From contig NZ_UGHV01000001.1 in NCBI RefSeq assembly GCF_900451095.1, positions 62,001 through 126,000 of the forward strand: DNA of 64,000 bases, written 5' to 3'. This document shows positions 7,132 through 16,451 of this stretch, piece after piece. Position numbers and translations under genes: made by a program. Below the pieces are notes generated by a model that saw nothing but the letters and a program-made list of their open reading frames with translations, had not been told where the DNA came from and did not search any database. The DNA comes from Helicobacter canis (lineage in GTDB: Bacteria; Campylobacterota; Campylobacteria; Campylobacterales; Helicobacteraceae). Position 1 is the first letter of the stretch, and each line of letters opens with the position of its first letter.

Positions 7132-7524
7132 ATGATGCCTATGGTCATAGATAGCGGGACTTTTTTCTTAGGTTTTGTTGTTGGTGTATTTTTTGCTCTG
7201 GGAGGCTTATGGATTGTCAATATTGTCTTAAAGCTTATTGGTAAAAAGCCTATAATTTTACACATACAAGCACACGATGAAAAGCTTTTAGAATCCATAG
7301 AATCTTTTAAACGATCTGCCACAGGTTCCCACGATCTCACACCTATTTTAGAAGCCCTGCAAGAGCTTAAATCCAAGCAAGAGCTAGAGAGCCAAGCCCT
7401 AGAATCCTTGAAAAAAGACTTAGAAAAGCAGCAGCAAACCCTGCACAATTTATCCCAAAGCCTAGAATCCATAAAAGACCAAATCAAACCCTTTGAGCCA
7501 CCTTTACCCACACAACGCTGGTAG
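7132..7524 (+). CDS. Membrane-anchored coiled-coil protein, 130 aa
   Basis: One N-terminal membrane helix (residues about 8-38, TFFLGFVVGVFFALGGLW) and then a long coiled coil (about 45-120) rich in L, E, K and Q. AAAAGGAG and a TATAAT box are upstream. No family recognised. Topology would place the coiled coil in the cytoplasm or periplasm depending on orientation. It stands alone between the integrase region and repeats. Confidence 0.65.
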   Translation: MMPMVIDSGTFFLGFVVGVFFALGGLWIVNIVLKLIGKKPIILHIQAHDEKLLESIESFKRSATGSHDLTPILEALQELKSKQELESQALESLKKDLEKQQQTLHNLSQSLESIKDQIKPFEPPLPTQRW

Positions 7525-7539
7525 CTAGAATCCACTTTT

Positions 7540-7756
7540 TTAGTATGGATCGCCACGCGGATAAATCCGCTCGCGATGACAAAAAAGGCGTTTTGGATTC
7601 TAACGCCGCTTGATTCTAAGATTTTGCGCAAATTTGGGGGTAGTTGGTGGCTGGATTCTAAGATTTTGGAGATAGAATCGTGGCTTTGCAAGGCGAGCGC
7701 GGAGATAAGGCTGGATCGCCTATCGCACAAGCGAGCCGCAGCAATCCGCGATTCTA
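7540..7756. repeat. Small hairpin plus long hairpin repeat
   Basis: Inverted small hairpin 7544-7580 (GCGGA/TCCGC type), then a long hairpin with arms TAGAATCGTGG (7673-7683) and CCGCGATTCTA around the GATAAGGCTGGATCGCCTATC core. A 255-codon frame on the minus strand over this block is repeat translation, not a gene. Confidence 0.75.
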
Positions 7757-7783
7757 GCCCAAAAGCTGAATCCCACACCCACA

Positions 7784-8251
7784 TTACACACCTCCTAGAT
7801 AGTAGGGCATATCCCCCCCACACATCACCGCCCTTTCCCTTCTCCACGCTCTATCTAAGTTTTTAAGCGATCGCACAAAATCACGCAGATAAGAGCTTAT
7901 AAGCCAACCCCAGTCGCTAGGTATGTAGTTTTCTACCTGCGATCGCCCCTCCCACCACTCTTCATCGATCCGCACTATCCCACTCCGATCAAGCCACAGA
8001 TACGCCACACACACGCTAAGCACATCATCAAGTTTTAGCCGCACTTTTAGCTTTTTAAACCCTAGCTGATCAAGCTGCGCCCAAGCCTTTGGCATAGACT
8101 CTAGCTCTTTTAAGTAGGCTTTGGCTTCTTGCGTGCTATCTAGTGTTACAAAGACATCGCCATTTTGATCTATGATTTCCACTTGAAAATCATCGTTTAA
8201 ATGCTGCTCTAGGGTTTTCACTTTCAAACCTAGTCGTTCTAAATTACACAT
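7784..8251 (-). CDS. Hypothetical cytoplasmic protein, 155 aa
   Basis: Starts MCNLERLGLKVKTLEQHLND after AAAGGAG. Soluble, rich in W (DEEWWEGRSQ, SDWGWL), no membrane segment. Not recognised. Its start may be the internal Met region, but the RBS fits the annotated ATG. No partner gene next to it. Confidence 0.5.
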   Translation of the reverse strand: MCNLERLGLKVKTLEQHLNDDFQVEIIDQNGDVFVTLDSTQEAKAYLKELESMPKAWAQLDQLGFKKLKVRLKLDDVLSVCVAYLWLDRSGIVRIDEEWWEGRSQVENYIPSDWGWLISSYLRDFVRSLKNLDRAWRRERAVMCGGDMPYYLGGV

Positions 8252-10330
8252 ACAATCTCCTTTGAAGTTGGTGTCGTAGGTCGTGTTATTTGAGAGCTGC
8301 GAGTCAATAGTGCAAGAGATTCAGTCTTGGGCGAGCAATGCGCGTGATTTTAAGGATTTTGGGACAACCGCAGACCATTAGTCTAGCTCTGCCCCAAAAT
8401 CCTTAAAAAACAAGCCCAGCCCCACCGCAAAACCAGCGAAGCGGTGCAAGGCGAAGCCGCAGCAGGTTTCTTTAGTAATGCTTAGAATCTTGTTTGAAGC
8501 AAAGCCCAGCTGTCATCGCGAGCAAGCGCGGTAGCGATTGCGTGGCGATCCACACTTTGGGCTAGAATCCTTTGCTTGCTCGTTTAGATTTTGAGCGTTA
8601 CTTGCAACTAGAATCCAGCGCGGTGGGCTTGCTCATTTACGCCTAGTAAAATCCCTGCGCCCACGCCTTGAAAACAAGGGACACCGCTCGGCGCAAGCCG
8701 ATGTTTCTTTAGAAAACCCCCAAAACGAAGTTTCTTTAGAAAATCATCGGCAAATCCTTCCGCCTGCGTGCTTGGCTTGGCTAGAATCCAGCGCGGTGCT
8801 TAGATTTAACGCGCTTCTTTTTTTCCGTCATCGCGAGCGGTGCTTGCACCGCGTGGCGATCCACTCTCACGCTAGAATCCTTTTTTGCGTGGGTGGGTGC
8901 TTTCTTTTGGTGCTAGAATCCTGCGTGCGTTTTTAATTTAGTGGCGTTTGCTTGTAGATCCTAGAATCCAGCGCGGTGCTTTGTTTGGCGTGCTTTACTA
9001 CCCCTTAAAAAGCAAGCCCAGCCGTCATCGCGAGCCTTACCCCTCTCTCCGTCATCGCGAGCCTTACCCTGCAAGGCGTGGCGATCCATAGCCTTAAAGC
9101 TAGAATCCGCTTTTAAGCTCACACCTACACGCCTTGACTTAGGTTTCACCTTATCTGCAACCCACACGCGAGCGTGTTTGACATCGCTAGGCTTGTCTTA
9201 TGGTTGTAGCTTTAGTGGTGTTTGGTGCTAGCTTGTTGGCTTTTGTAGCTTTGCTTTAAGCTTTTGTTAGCTTTTGACTTTGCACCGCGTGGCGTAGCTT
9301 CTTTGGCGATCCATACTAGAATCCACTTTTCACAAAGGGTTATTCTCTCTCACTCGCCAGCCTTGCCCCCATCTCTCTGTCATCGCGAGTCGACTTGTCG
9401 GCGTGGTGATCCATAGTCTCTGCTAGAATCCACTTTTTGTCATCGCGCTTCTCGTTTTTTGGTAGTTTTGGCAGTGTAGAGTAGCACTTGCTTAGAGGTA
9501 GCTAGACTTGCGCTTTTTAGCCTTTGCACTTAGCTTTTACCCACTCTGCCCACACTTTTACGCTTTTTTGTAGTTTGCAGGGCTTTCACGCGTTTTGGGC
9601 TTGTGGTTTGCCTTGTTTAGCCTTTTTGCACTAGTTTTGACATCTTTGGCACAGAGTTGGCACAGGTGGCTGGGGCTTTGACCCCCCCCAAATCTCGCAG
9701 AAATTCCTAAAATCCTTTGAGACTTTACGCGTTTATCTTACGTATCAAGGGGGCTTCGCACGCCTTGATACACTCGCCCCACTCTCCCAACCTCTCCCCC
9801 AAATCCACCCCCTAAAATCTCATTTCCCCCTAAAAAGTGGATTCTAGGGGGTTTGGCGATTCAGTCTTGGGCGAGCAATTTCGTAGATTTTGGGGATTTG
9901 GAGGCAACCGCAGACCTCAAGTCTAGCTCTGCCCCCAAAACAAGCGAAGCGCAGTTTCTTTAGAAATCCCCAAAAAACTCCAAAAGCCCCACCGCAACTC
10001 TTAGAATCGTGTTGAAATAAAATAGGCTTTGTGAAATTAAACACCCTTCAAAAGTGGATTCTAGGCTTAATGCCGTTTTTCTCTCACTTGCGAGATTCTG
10101 CGATAGCGGAATCGTGGCAAAGCAAGGCGAAGCCGCAGCTTCTTTAGTAATCCACAACGCGCAGTTTCTTTAGAAAACAAGCGATAGCGGTGCAAGCGAA
10201 GCTTCTTTAGAAAGCAAGTAAAACGCTCGGCGTTGTGCGATTGTTTCTTTAGTAAGCCCAATCCTCGCGCTAGCTCGCACAATGACTTCCTAGCCCAAGC
10301 TTAAGTCCCTAGCACTAGAATCACCAAAAA
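8252..10330. repeat. Two-kilobase gene-free region of nested repeats
   Basis: No convincing gene. Contents include a long hairpin 8320-8480 (arms TTTTAAGGATTTTGGG/CCCAAAATCCTTAAAA), a small hairpin near 8511-8552, a TTGCTCATT-loop hairpin near 8612-8672 broken by two small TTTCTTTAGAAA elements, small hairpins near 8827-8863, 9050-9089 and 9380-9412, and another long hairpin 9857-10015 whose right arm is split by a small element. A C8 run lies at 9682-9689. Confidence 0.7.
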
Positions 10331-10334
10331 ATGC

Positions 10335-10340
10335 TACAAT
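10335..10340 (+). promoter_or_regulatory. Probable -10 box TACAAT for the exporter gene
   Basis: GCTACAATTTCC lies about 50 bases before the ATG at 10391; the same GCTACAAT word precedes glmS and dapF. Confidence 0.5.
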
Positions 10341-10390
10341 TTCCGCCACAATGGATCTTAGAGTATCACCACCTACGCAAGGCTTGAGAA

Positions 10391-12082
10391 ATGAAAAGTT
10401 TTTATGCGCGTTTTTATCCTTACATTAAAGATTATTATTTTTTCTTCTTCTGTGCCATTTGCGCTAGTGCGCTTAATGCTGGCTGCACGGCGTCTGCCAC
10501 CTATCTTGTAAAGCCTGTTTTAGATAAGATTTTTACCGAAAAAGATGCGGCTATGCTGCTGCTTTTGCCAGCGTTATTTGTGGCGACATATTTTGGCAAA
10601 AGTGTGGGCGCGTATGCGCAAAATTTCTTTGTCAATTACATTGGGCTAGATATTGTGCGCAAAATCCGCGAAGATGTCTTAGCCCATATGCTACGGCTTG
10701 ATTTAGAGTTTTTCAACAAAATGCGTAAAGGCGAGCTCATCGCACGCATTACCAATGATATAGGGCTTGTGCGAGCGGCGGTGTCAAATTATTTTGCTGA
10801 TTTTATGCGCGAGAGTCTTACGATTATCGGGCTGCTTTGTGTGGTGATCTACCAAAATCCACGCCTTGCGTTCTACTCGCTTGTGGTGCTGCCCCTTGCG
10901 GTGCTGCCGATCCTAATCATTATCCGCCATTTAAAGCGCATTTCACGCAAAACACAGGAGAAAAACAGCGACATCACCGCTAAGATTAGCGAAGTGTTTA
11001 ACAATACCGAAATCATCAAGGCAAACAACGGCGAGCAAATCGAGCTAGAGCATTACAAAAGAGAGAATCACCACTTTTTCAAGCTTGGCATTAAAGCCAC
11101 GCTTATAGGCGGGCTTAATGGTCCTATTATGGAGACTTTGGGGGCTGTTGCCATTGGGGTGGTGATCTTTGTGGGAGGAAGCGAGGTCATCGCTGGCAAT
11201 ATGACTACCGGGGAGTTTGGCTCCTTTACCACGGCACTTTTTATGCTCTATACGCCCATTAAACGCGTGATAGGGATCATCACAAGCTTTCAAGACGCGC
11301 TTGTAGGGGGTGAGCGGATCGGGCAGATCCTAGATCTGCGCCCAAGTATCATTGATGGCGATACAATCTTACAAGCCCCATTGCAAGAGCTTTCTATCAA
11401 TAATGTGCATTTGCACTATGATGAGGTCGCTGCGCTAAATGGCGTGAGTCTAGCAGTAAAGCGCAATGAGATCGTAGCACTTGTAGGCAGAAGCGGCAGT
11501 GGCAAAAGCTCTCTTGTGAATATGATCTTGCGCTTGTATGATCCAAGCAGTGGAGAAATCACAATCAATGGCACCAATATCAAGCACTTCACGCAAAAAA
11601 GCCTGCGCGATCATATCACGATCGTAACGCAGCGCATTTTTATATTCCACGATACTATCGCGGCAAATGTCGCCTATGGACAGGAGATCGATGAAGCGCG
11701 CGTGATAGAGAGCCTGAAAAAGGCGCAGGCGTGGGAGTTTGTGGAAGCTTGTGAAAATGGGATTTACACAATGCTTGATGAGTTTGGCGCAAATCTTAGC
11801 GGCGGGCAGCGGCAGAGGATCGCTATTGCTAGAGCGATTTACCGCGATTGCGATGTGATCATCTTTGATGAAGCGACAAGCGCGCTAGATATACACACAG
11901 AAGAAGCCGTGCGAGAGAGCATCGATACTATCAAAAAAGATAAGATCATTATCCTAATCGCCCATCGCCCAAGCACCATCTCCCTAGCCTCGCGCGTGTA
12001 TTGCCTAGATAATGGCATAATCACTGACATCACCACCCCACAAGGATTTTTAGCCCGCGATGAAGCACCACATAACGCTTGA
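10391..12082 (+). CDS. msbA: ABC exporter half-transporter, MsbA-like
   Basis: 563 residues, the normal size for a membrane-ATPase half-transporter. Six membrane helices in residues about 15-300, then a nucleotide-binding domain: Walker A GRSGSGKSS at 366-374, signature LSGGQRQRIAIARA near 471, Walker B DVIIFDEATSALD near 491 and a switch His in AHRPST. It should act as a homodimer flipping lipid A-core or another lipid-linked molecule across the inner membrane. The next gene begins inside its last codons, so they are co-transcribed. Substrate assignment (lipid A) is by family only. Confidence 0.85.
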   Translation: MKSFYARFYPYIKDYYFFFFCAICASALNAGCTASATYLVKPVLDKIFTEKDAAMLLLLPALFVATYFGKSVGAYAQNFFVNYIGLDIVRKIREDVLAHMLRLDLEFFNKMRKGELIARITNDIGLVRAAVSNYFADFMRESLTIIGLLCVVIYQNPRLAFYSLVVLPLAVLPILIIIRHLKRISRKTQEKNSDITAKISEVFNNTEIIKANNGEQIELEHYKRENHHFFKLGIKATLIGGLNGPIMETLGAVAIGVVIFVGGSEVIAGNMTTGEFGSFTTALFMLYTPIKRVIGIITSFQDALVGGERIGQILDLRPSIIDGDTILQAPLQELSINNVHLHYDEVAALNGVSLAVKRNEIVALVGRSGSGKSSLVNMILRLYDPSSGEITINGTNIKHFTQKSLRDHITIVTQRIFIFHDTIAANVAYGQEIDEARVIESLKKAQAWEFVEACENGIYTMLDEFGANLSGGQRQRIAIARAIYRDCDVIIFDEATSALDIHTEEAVRESIDTIKKDKIIILIAHRPSTISLASRVYCLDNGIITDITTPQGFLARDEAPHNA

Positions 12083-12716
12083 CACTTTTGTCATCTCTGA
12101 TACACACTTTGGGCATAAAGCCGTGATGAAAAAGGAGCCTATCCGCAAGCTAGCCCTAAAGCAAAGCGGCTTTACGCGCTTTGATGAGCTGCAAGTCTAT
12201 CGCTGGAACAACGCCGTGGGCGCAGATGATAAAGTCTTGCATTTGGGGGATTTATACTTTGATATGGGCTATAAATATCTGCCGCGCCTACACGGAGAGA
12301 AGATCCTTGTTGTGGGGAATAATGACATTGGTAAATTTGAGCGAGTAGAAAAAATGCAAGAGTGGCAAGTCTGCCATAAGCTAAAGCTCCAAATCCCTGA
12401 AGCCAAGCGTGTAAAAGCGCGGCTTAGGGCAAAATTTGGCAAGTCCCAGCTTAAAGACCCTTATGCCAATGCCATTGTGCTAGACCTTGGCAAAGAGCGC
12501 GTGATGTTTAGCCATTTTCCTGTGTTTAACCGCAAGAGAGATGATCGATTCTACCTAGCGCGTGATGTGCTTGATGAAGCGTATAAAATCTGCGATTGCA
12601 GTCTCAATATCCACGGACACACGCACACCAAAAAGACCTATAATCGCTTCTGTATCAATGCCTGCTGCGAGGAGCTAGACTTCACGCCTGTGCGCCTTAG
12701 AGAGATTGTGCGCTAG
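12060..12716 (+). CDS. Calcineurin-like metallophosphoesterase
   Basis: 218 residues with all metallophosphoesterase motifs in order: DTHFGH (residues 14-19), LGDLYFD near 60, GNND near 90 (Asn in place of the usual His), SHFP near 155 and GHTHTK near 190. These bind two metal ions and hydrolyse phosphoesters; the substrate is unknown. It overlaps msbA by 23 bases. The protein resembles small stand-alone phosphoesterases of phage and bacterial origin rather than UDP-diacylglucosamine hydrolase LpxH. Confidence 0.8.
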   Translation: MKHHITLDTFVISDTHFGHKAVMKKEPIRKLALKQSGFTRFDELQVYRWNNAVGADDKVLHLGDLYFDMGYKYLPRLHGEKILVVGNNDIGKFERVEKMQEWQVCHKLKLQIPEAKRVKARLRAKFGKSQLKDPYANAIVLDLGKERVMFSHFPVFNRKRDDRFYLARDVLDEAYKICDCSLNIHGHTHTKKTYNRFCINACCEELDFTPVRLREIVR

Positions 12717-12773
12717 GGGATTGTGGGCGATTGTGGCGGTGGTGGGCTAGATCTGCGATAGTAAGGAGTATTA

Positions 12774-15700
12774 GTGGAACTTGTGGTTGTGTTGGTCATT
12801 ATTTTTATAGTGTTTTTGTTTGTCGGCGCGGTGTATGGGTTTATCGCCCGCTCTAAGGTGCAGCAGATTGCTAGAGATTTGGAGCGCGCACATAGTAAGC
12901 TTGGGCGCGTGATGGCAAGACTAGAGAAGCTAGAATCTAGTTTTTCCCCATCATCACAAGCCGATAAAATCGGCGCGGCGATCCACGCGCAACAAAAAGG
13001 CGAAAAAGTGGATTCTAGTAAAGATTCTGCTAGCGCAGAATGTATGGATTGCCACGCCGCAGCTCACGCAGCGACTCGCAATGACAGCACAAACGCCGCT
13101 TTTGAAAAAGTGGATTCTAAGAAGTCTTGGGATTCTAAGATTGTGCGGCTAGAATCGGGGCTTTTTAAGCCGAGCGCGGAGATAAGGCTAGGTCGCCTAT
13201 CGCACAAGCAAGGCGCAGAAATCCGCAATTCTAGCCCGCAAGCTGAATCCCTCGCTAAAAAAGTGGATTCTAGTGGATCTTGGGACTCTAGCCCACAAGC
13301 GCAATCCCACGCTAAAGATTCTAGTAAGCCCCAATCCACAGCACACCCCAGCACACAGCCTACCCCCAAATTCCAACGCCTCCTCCACACATTCACGCAA
13401 AACAGCCTTGCCCTGCTTGGTGGCATCTTTTTTATCCTTGCGGCATTTTTCCTTGTCAATTACTCAATCAATCACTCCCTAATCACGCCCCAAGTGCGCA
13501 TAGGCTTGAGTCTTGCCTTTGGCGTGCTGCTGCTTGCGTGTGGGCTTCTCTCCACGCTTTATCAACACACACTAGCAAGGAAGCTCCAACGCCTAAGCCA
13601 TAAATCCCCCTCCATAATCGCCCAAACCTGCATTGGCGCAGGGCTGGTGGTGGAGTTTCTAGCAGTGTATGGGGGGTATTATTTTTATAGATTTTTTGGG
13701 CTTACAGGGGCATTTGCGCTGCTGGCATTTATCGCGGTATTTGCGCTTGTTTTGACCCTGCGCTATGGGGTGGTGATAGGGATTTTTGGCGTGCTGGGGA
13801 GCTTTAGCACGCCTGTGCTGCTCGCAAGTGGGGCGTATCACGCTACGATGCTCTTTGTCTATGTGCTTGTGTGCTATTTTTTCACACTTAGCATTGCGAT
13901 AAGAAGCAGGCAATTTGCGATATTTCTCATCGCAAATGTGTTTGTGCTGGGCTATATGCTAGATTTTGTGCTCTTGCGTGAGGTGGGGCGAGGCGCGCTT
14001 GTGCTGCTTGTGTTTGTGGTTGTGGCACTGCTTGGGGCGCATAGTGTTTTCGCGCTTATGTATGCGCCTACGCTATCTACAAATAAGCAAGCAAGCAGTC
14101 AAAAGTCTAGCAAGGCTATGTCATTGTGGCGCAATGCGCTGGGGCTTAGCTTGGCATTCTCTGCGCTTGTGCTATGCGTGGGGATTGCTGGGATTTTTGC
14201 GCGATTTGGCTATATGGATTTTGGCACGCTTGAGCTGGCATTTTTGGCATTTGTGATGGCGTGTTTGTTCGCGCTGCCAGCACTCACGCGCTTTGCACGC
14301 TATCCTATTAGCCCACTTTATCTAAGCCTGCCTATCCCCTTTGGCATTGTTATGCTCTGCTTTGTGATTAAAGCTGCTGGGGCAAGCACGCTTGTGGCAC
14401 TTGGCTTTATGGTAGGCATAGCAGCGGGGCTTTATGTCTATGTGCGCTTTAGGGATTTAGCTTGTGGGCTAGAATCCACTTGCATAGATGTGGATTGCCA
14501 CGCGGAAAATAACGCTCGCAATGACGCAAAAGGCACTTCTAGTGCAAAAGTGGATTCTAAGAGATTTTGGGATTCTAAGATTGTGCGGCTAGAATCGTGG
14601 CTTTTTAAGCCGTGCAAGGAGATAAGACTAGGCTATCTATCGACGAAGCAAGGCGCAGAAATCCGCGATTCTAGCCCACAAGCTGAATCCCTTGCTAAAG
14701 ATTCTAGTGTGGTGCGTATGCGCGTATGGTATCTATGGCTTATGAGCTTTAGCGCGCTATGCTTTCTCCTACTCTCCACACAGATTGCCTGCCTTGATTG
14801 GATTGAGAGTGCTGGCAAATATGCGATGTGGATTCTAGGGCTTGGGGTGTTTGGCTGGGTGTATCGCGCGGTGGTGGTCTATGGGCTCACACCCTATCGC
14901 GATGTCTTGCTGCTTGTAAGCGCGTTTGGGGCACTTGGCGCACTTGGGCTCATTGGCGATGATCTCTTACACACGCTTCCACAGACGATGAGAGTCTCTC
15001 TGCTCTGGCTTGCAAGCGGTATTTTGCTAGCCCTGCTTGGACGCACAAAGATTCTGCCTAGGGGGATTAGCGGCTTTGAGTGGGTGTTTGCTGGCTTTGG
15101 GCTGCTGGCGACTTGGGCGCATATTGTGGGGGTTGATTTGCTCTATGGGCTATTTGGCGGCTTGCGCGGCTCGTATCTGCCAGAGCTTTGCGTCTTTATG
15201 CTTGTGAGTGCGATAAATCTCTGGCTTTTTGCGCGTGCGGTGGATTCTCCTGCCGCTTCTCTCTCTGCTTCTCTCTCCACTTCACGCCGTGGGATTTTCG
15301 CTGCTCTAGCTGGGCTGCTACTTTGGGAGATACTCGCGCTCATCAATCTCTGCGCGCTTTGGATTGTGCGACATTGGTTTATAGGGTTTGATGATTTCTT
15401 TATGCGCGAGAGCCTATCGCACACGCTGGTGGTTTGTGCGGTGTTTGCCATCGCATTTGGTGCGCTTATAATCAGTGGCAGAGCGCGCACAAAGCAGAAT
15501 CTAGCCCAGCAAAGCCAGCCCACTAGCCCCCCATCTCACCAGAATCCTTTGCACCAGAATCCACTTTGGATAAAGTTTTATACGCACTCAAGCCTAGTGC
15601 TTTTTGTCTATGGGCTTGTGGGATTCTGCTCGCTACTTCTCTCCTATAAAGACTATATCCATATCTATGCCTATGCCGCAGCGGAGATAGATATGCTCCA

Positions 15701-16301
15701 AGCCTCAAATCAATTCTTTATAGCGATCATAGCCCAAGTGGTGCTTGTGGGGCTAGCTGGAGTGCTATGCTTGTGCTACACAAAATCCCTAGCCACATCG
15801 TGGCACGCACAAGAGGCAAAAGACACTAAAGACTCTTTTACATTTGCACGCTTCTCACTGCAGCTCATCGCCAATACCGCGGCTCTTGTGGGGATTGTGG
15901 GTGCGCTGGTGTATGCGATACGACTATGCTTTGCTGGGAGGGGGGATATTTCCTTTGGCGATATAGTGATAGGCGATAGGAGCTTGCACTATGTGTTTGG
16001 GAGTGCTGGGTTTGGTGAGATTGAGCTTTATACCTACTCTATCGCGCTAGTGCTGCTTGGGATTATTATGCTAGCGGGGTATTTTCTCTCGCGCTATAAG
16101 GTGTATAAAATCTATGCGTTTGTGCTCTTTGGGGCTGCCACGCTCAAGGTCTTTTTCATCGATACAAGCAGACTTGATAGCCTAGCAAAGATCGCGCTAT
16201 TTGTCTGTATGGGCGTGCTGTTTTTAAGCGTAAGCTATCTCTATGCGCGATTGGTGAAAAAAGTGGATTCTAGGGATTCAGCTTGTGGGCTAGAATCGTA
16301 G
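12774..16301 (+). CDS. Large DUF2339 multi-pass membrane protein with two repeat insertions
   Basis: 1175 residues from a GTG start (AAGGAG upstream). An N-terminal membrane helix and short coiled coil (1-65) are followed by a repeat-encoded soluble stretch (about 75-185), then some two dozen membrane helices to the end, typical of DUF2339 proteins. A second repeat stretch (about 565-645) lies in a loop between membrane helices. Both repeats are in frame and keep the predicted topology. The last residues (KVDSRDSACGLES) are also repeat-derived. Function of the family is unknown, possibly envelope related. Family members normally lack such inserts. Confidence 0.75.
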   Translation: MELVVVLVIIFIVFLFVGAVYGFIARSKVQQIARDLERAHSKLGRVMARLEKLESSFSPSSQADKIGAAIHAQQKGEKVDSSKDSASAECMDCHAAAHAATRNDSTNAAFEKVDSKKSWDSKIVRLESGLFKPSAEIRLGRLSHKQGAEIRNSSPQAESLAKKVDSSGSWDSSPQAQSHAKDSSKPQSTAHPSTQPTPKFQRLLHTFTQNSLALLGGIFFILAAFFLVNYSINHSLITPQVRIGLSLAFGVLLLACGLLSTLYQHTLARKLQRLSHKSPSIIAQTCIGAGLVVEFLAVYGGYYFYRFFGLTGAFALLAFIAVFALVLTLRYGVVIGIFGVLGSFSTPVLLASGAYHATMLFVYVLVCYFFTLSIAIRSRQFAIFLIANVFVLGYMLDFVLLREVGRGALVLLVFVVVALLGAHSVFALMYAPTLSTNKQASSQKSSKAMSLWRNALGLSLAFSALVLCVGIAGIFARFGYMDFGTLELAFLAFVMACLFALPALTRFARYPISPLYLSLPIPFGIVMLCFVIKAAGASTLVALGFMVGIAAGLYVYVRFRDLACGLESTCIDVDCHAENNARNDAKGTSSAKVDSKRFWDSKIVRLESWLFKPCKEIRLGYLSTKQGAEIRDSSPQAESLAKDSSVVRMRVWYLWLMSFSALCFLLLSTQIACLDWIESAGKYAMWILGLGVFGWVYRAVVVYGLTPYRDVLLLVSAFGALGALGLIGDDLLHTLPQTMRVSLLWLASGILLALLGRTKILPRGISGFEWVFAGFGLLATWAHIVGVDLLYGLFGGLRGSYLPELCVFMLVSAINLWLFARAVDSPAASLSASLSTSRRGIFAALAGLLLWEILALINLCALWIVRHWFIGFDDFFMRESLSHTLVVCAVFAIAFGALIISGRARTKQNLAQQSQPTSPPSHQNPLHQNPLWIKFYTHSSLVLFVYGLVGFCSLLLSYKDYIHIYAYAAAEIDMLQASNQFFIAIIAQVVLVGLAGVLCLCYTKSLATSWHAQEAKDTKDSFTFARFSLQLIANTAALVGIVGALVYAIRLCFAGRGDISFGDIVIGDRSLHYVFGSAGFGEIELYTYSIALVLLGIIMLAGYFLSRYKVYKIYAFVLFGAATLKVFFIDTSRLDSLAKIALFVCMGVLFLSVSYLYARLVKKVDSRDSACGLES
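13000..13330. repeat. Repeat block inside the DUF2339 gene, first insertion
   Basis: GGATTCTAG boxes, a small hairpin about 13047-13085 and a long hairpin about 13141-13250 with the GATAAGGCTAGGTCGCCTATC core, all read in frame as KVDSS..., MDCHA..., DSKIVRLES.... Confidence 0.75.
14465..14710. repeat. Repeat block inside the DUF2339 gene, second insertion
   Basis: Same composition and order as the first insertion: box, small hairpin about 14488-14525, box, long hairpin about 14574-14690. The translated peptide closely resembles that of the first block. Confidence 0.75.
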
Positions 16302-16415
16302 ATTTCATCAGCTCGCTCGCTCGATAGACCTCTAGTCTTATCTCACTCGCTCGCTTTGAAAACCACGATTCTAGCACCACAATCTTAGAATCCTAATTCA
16401 GCAAAGTGTAAAACG
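16272..16415. repeat. Long hairpin repeat at the end of the DUF2339 gene
   Basis: Arms GCTAGAATCGT and ACGATTCTAGC around the core with AGACCTCTAGTCT. It supplies the stop codon of the DUF2339 frame. Confidence 0.7.
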
Positions 16416-16451
16416 AGGATTCTAAGTAATGATAGGCAGCACGCCACAAAG

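Noticed and set aside
7080-7847. A 255-codon frame on the minus strand
   Set aside because: It crosses translated hairpin repeats and then runs antisense to the coiled-coil gene at 7132-7524; no RBS and no family resemblance.
9682-9689. C8 run as a contingency tract
   Set aside because: Short, in gene-free repeat debris, with no nearby promoter or frame to control.
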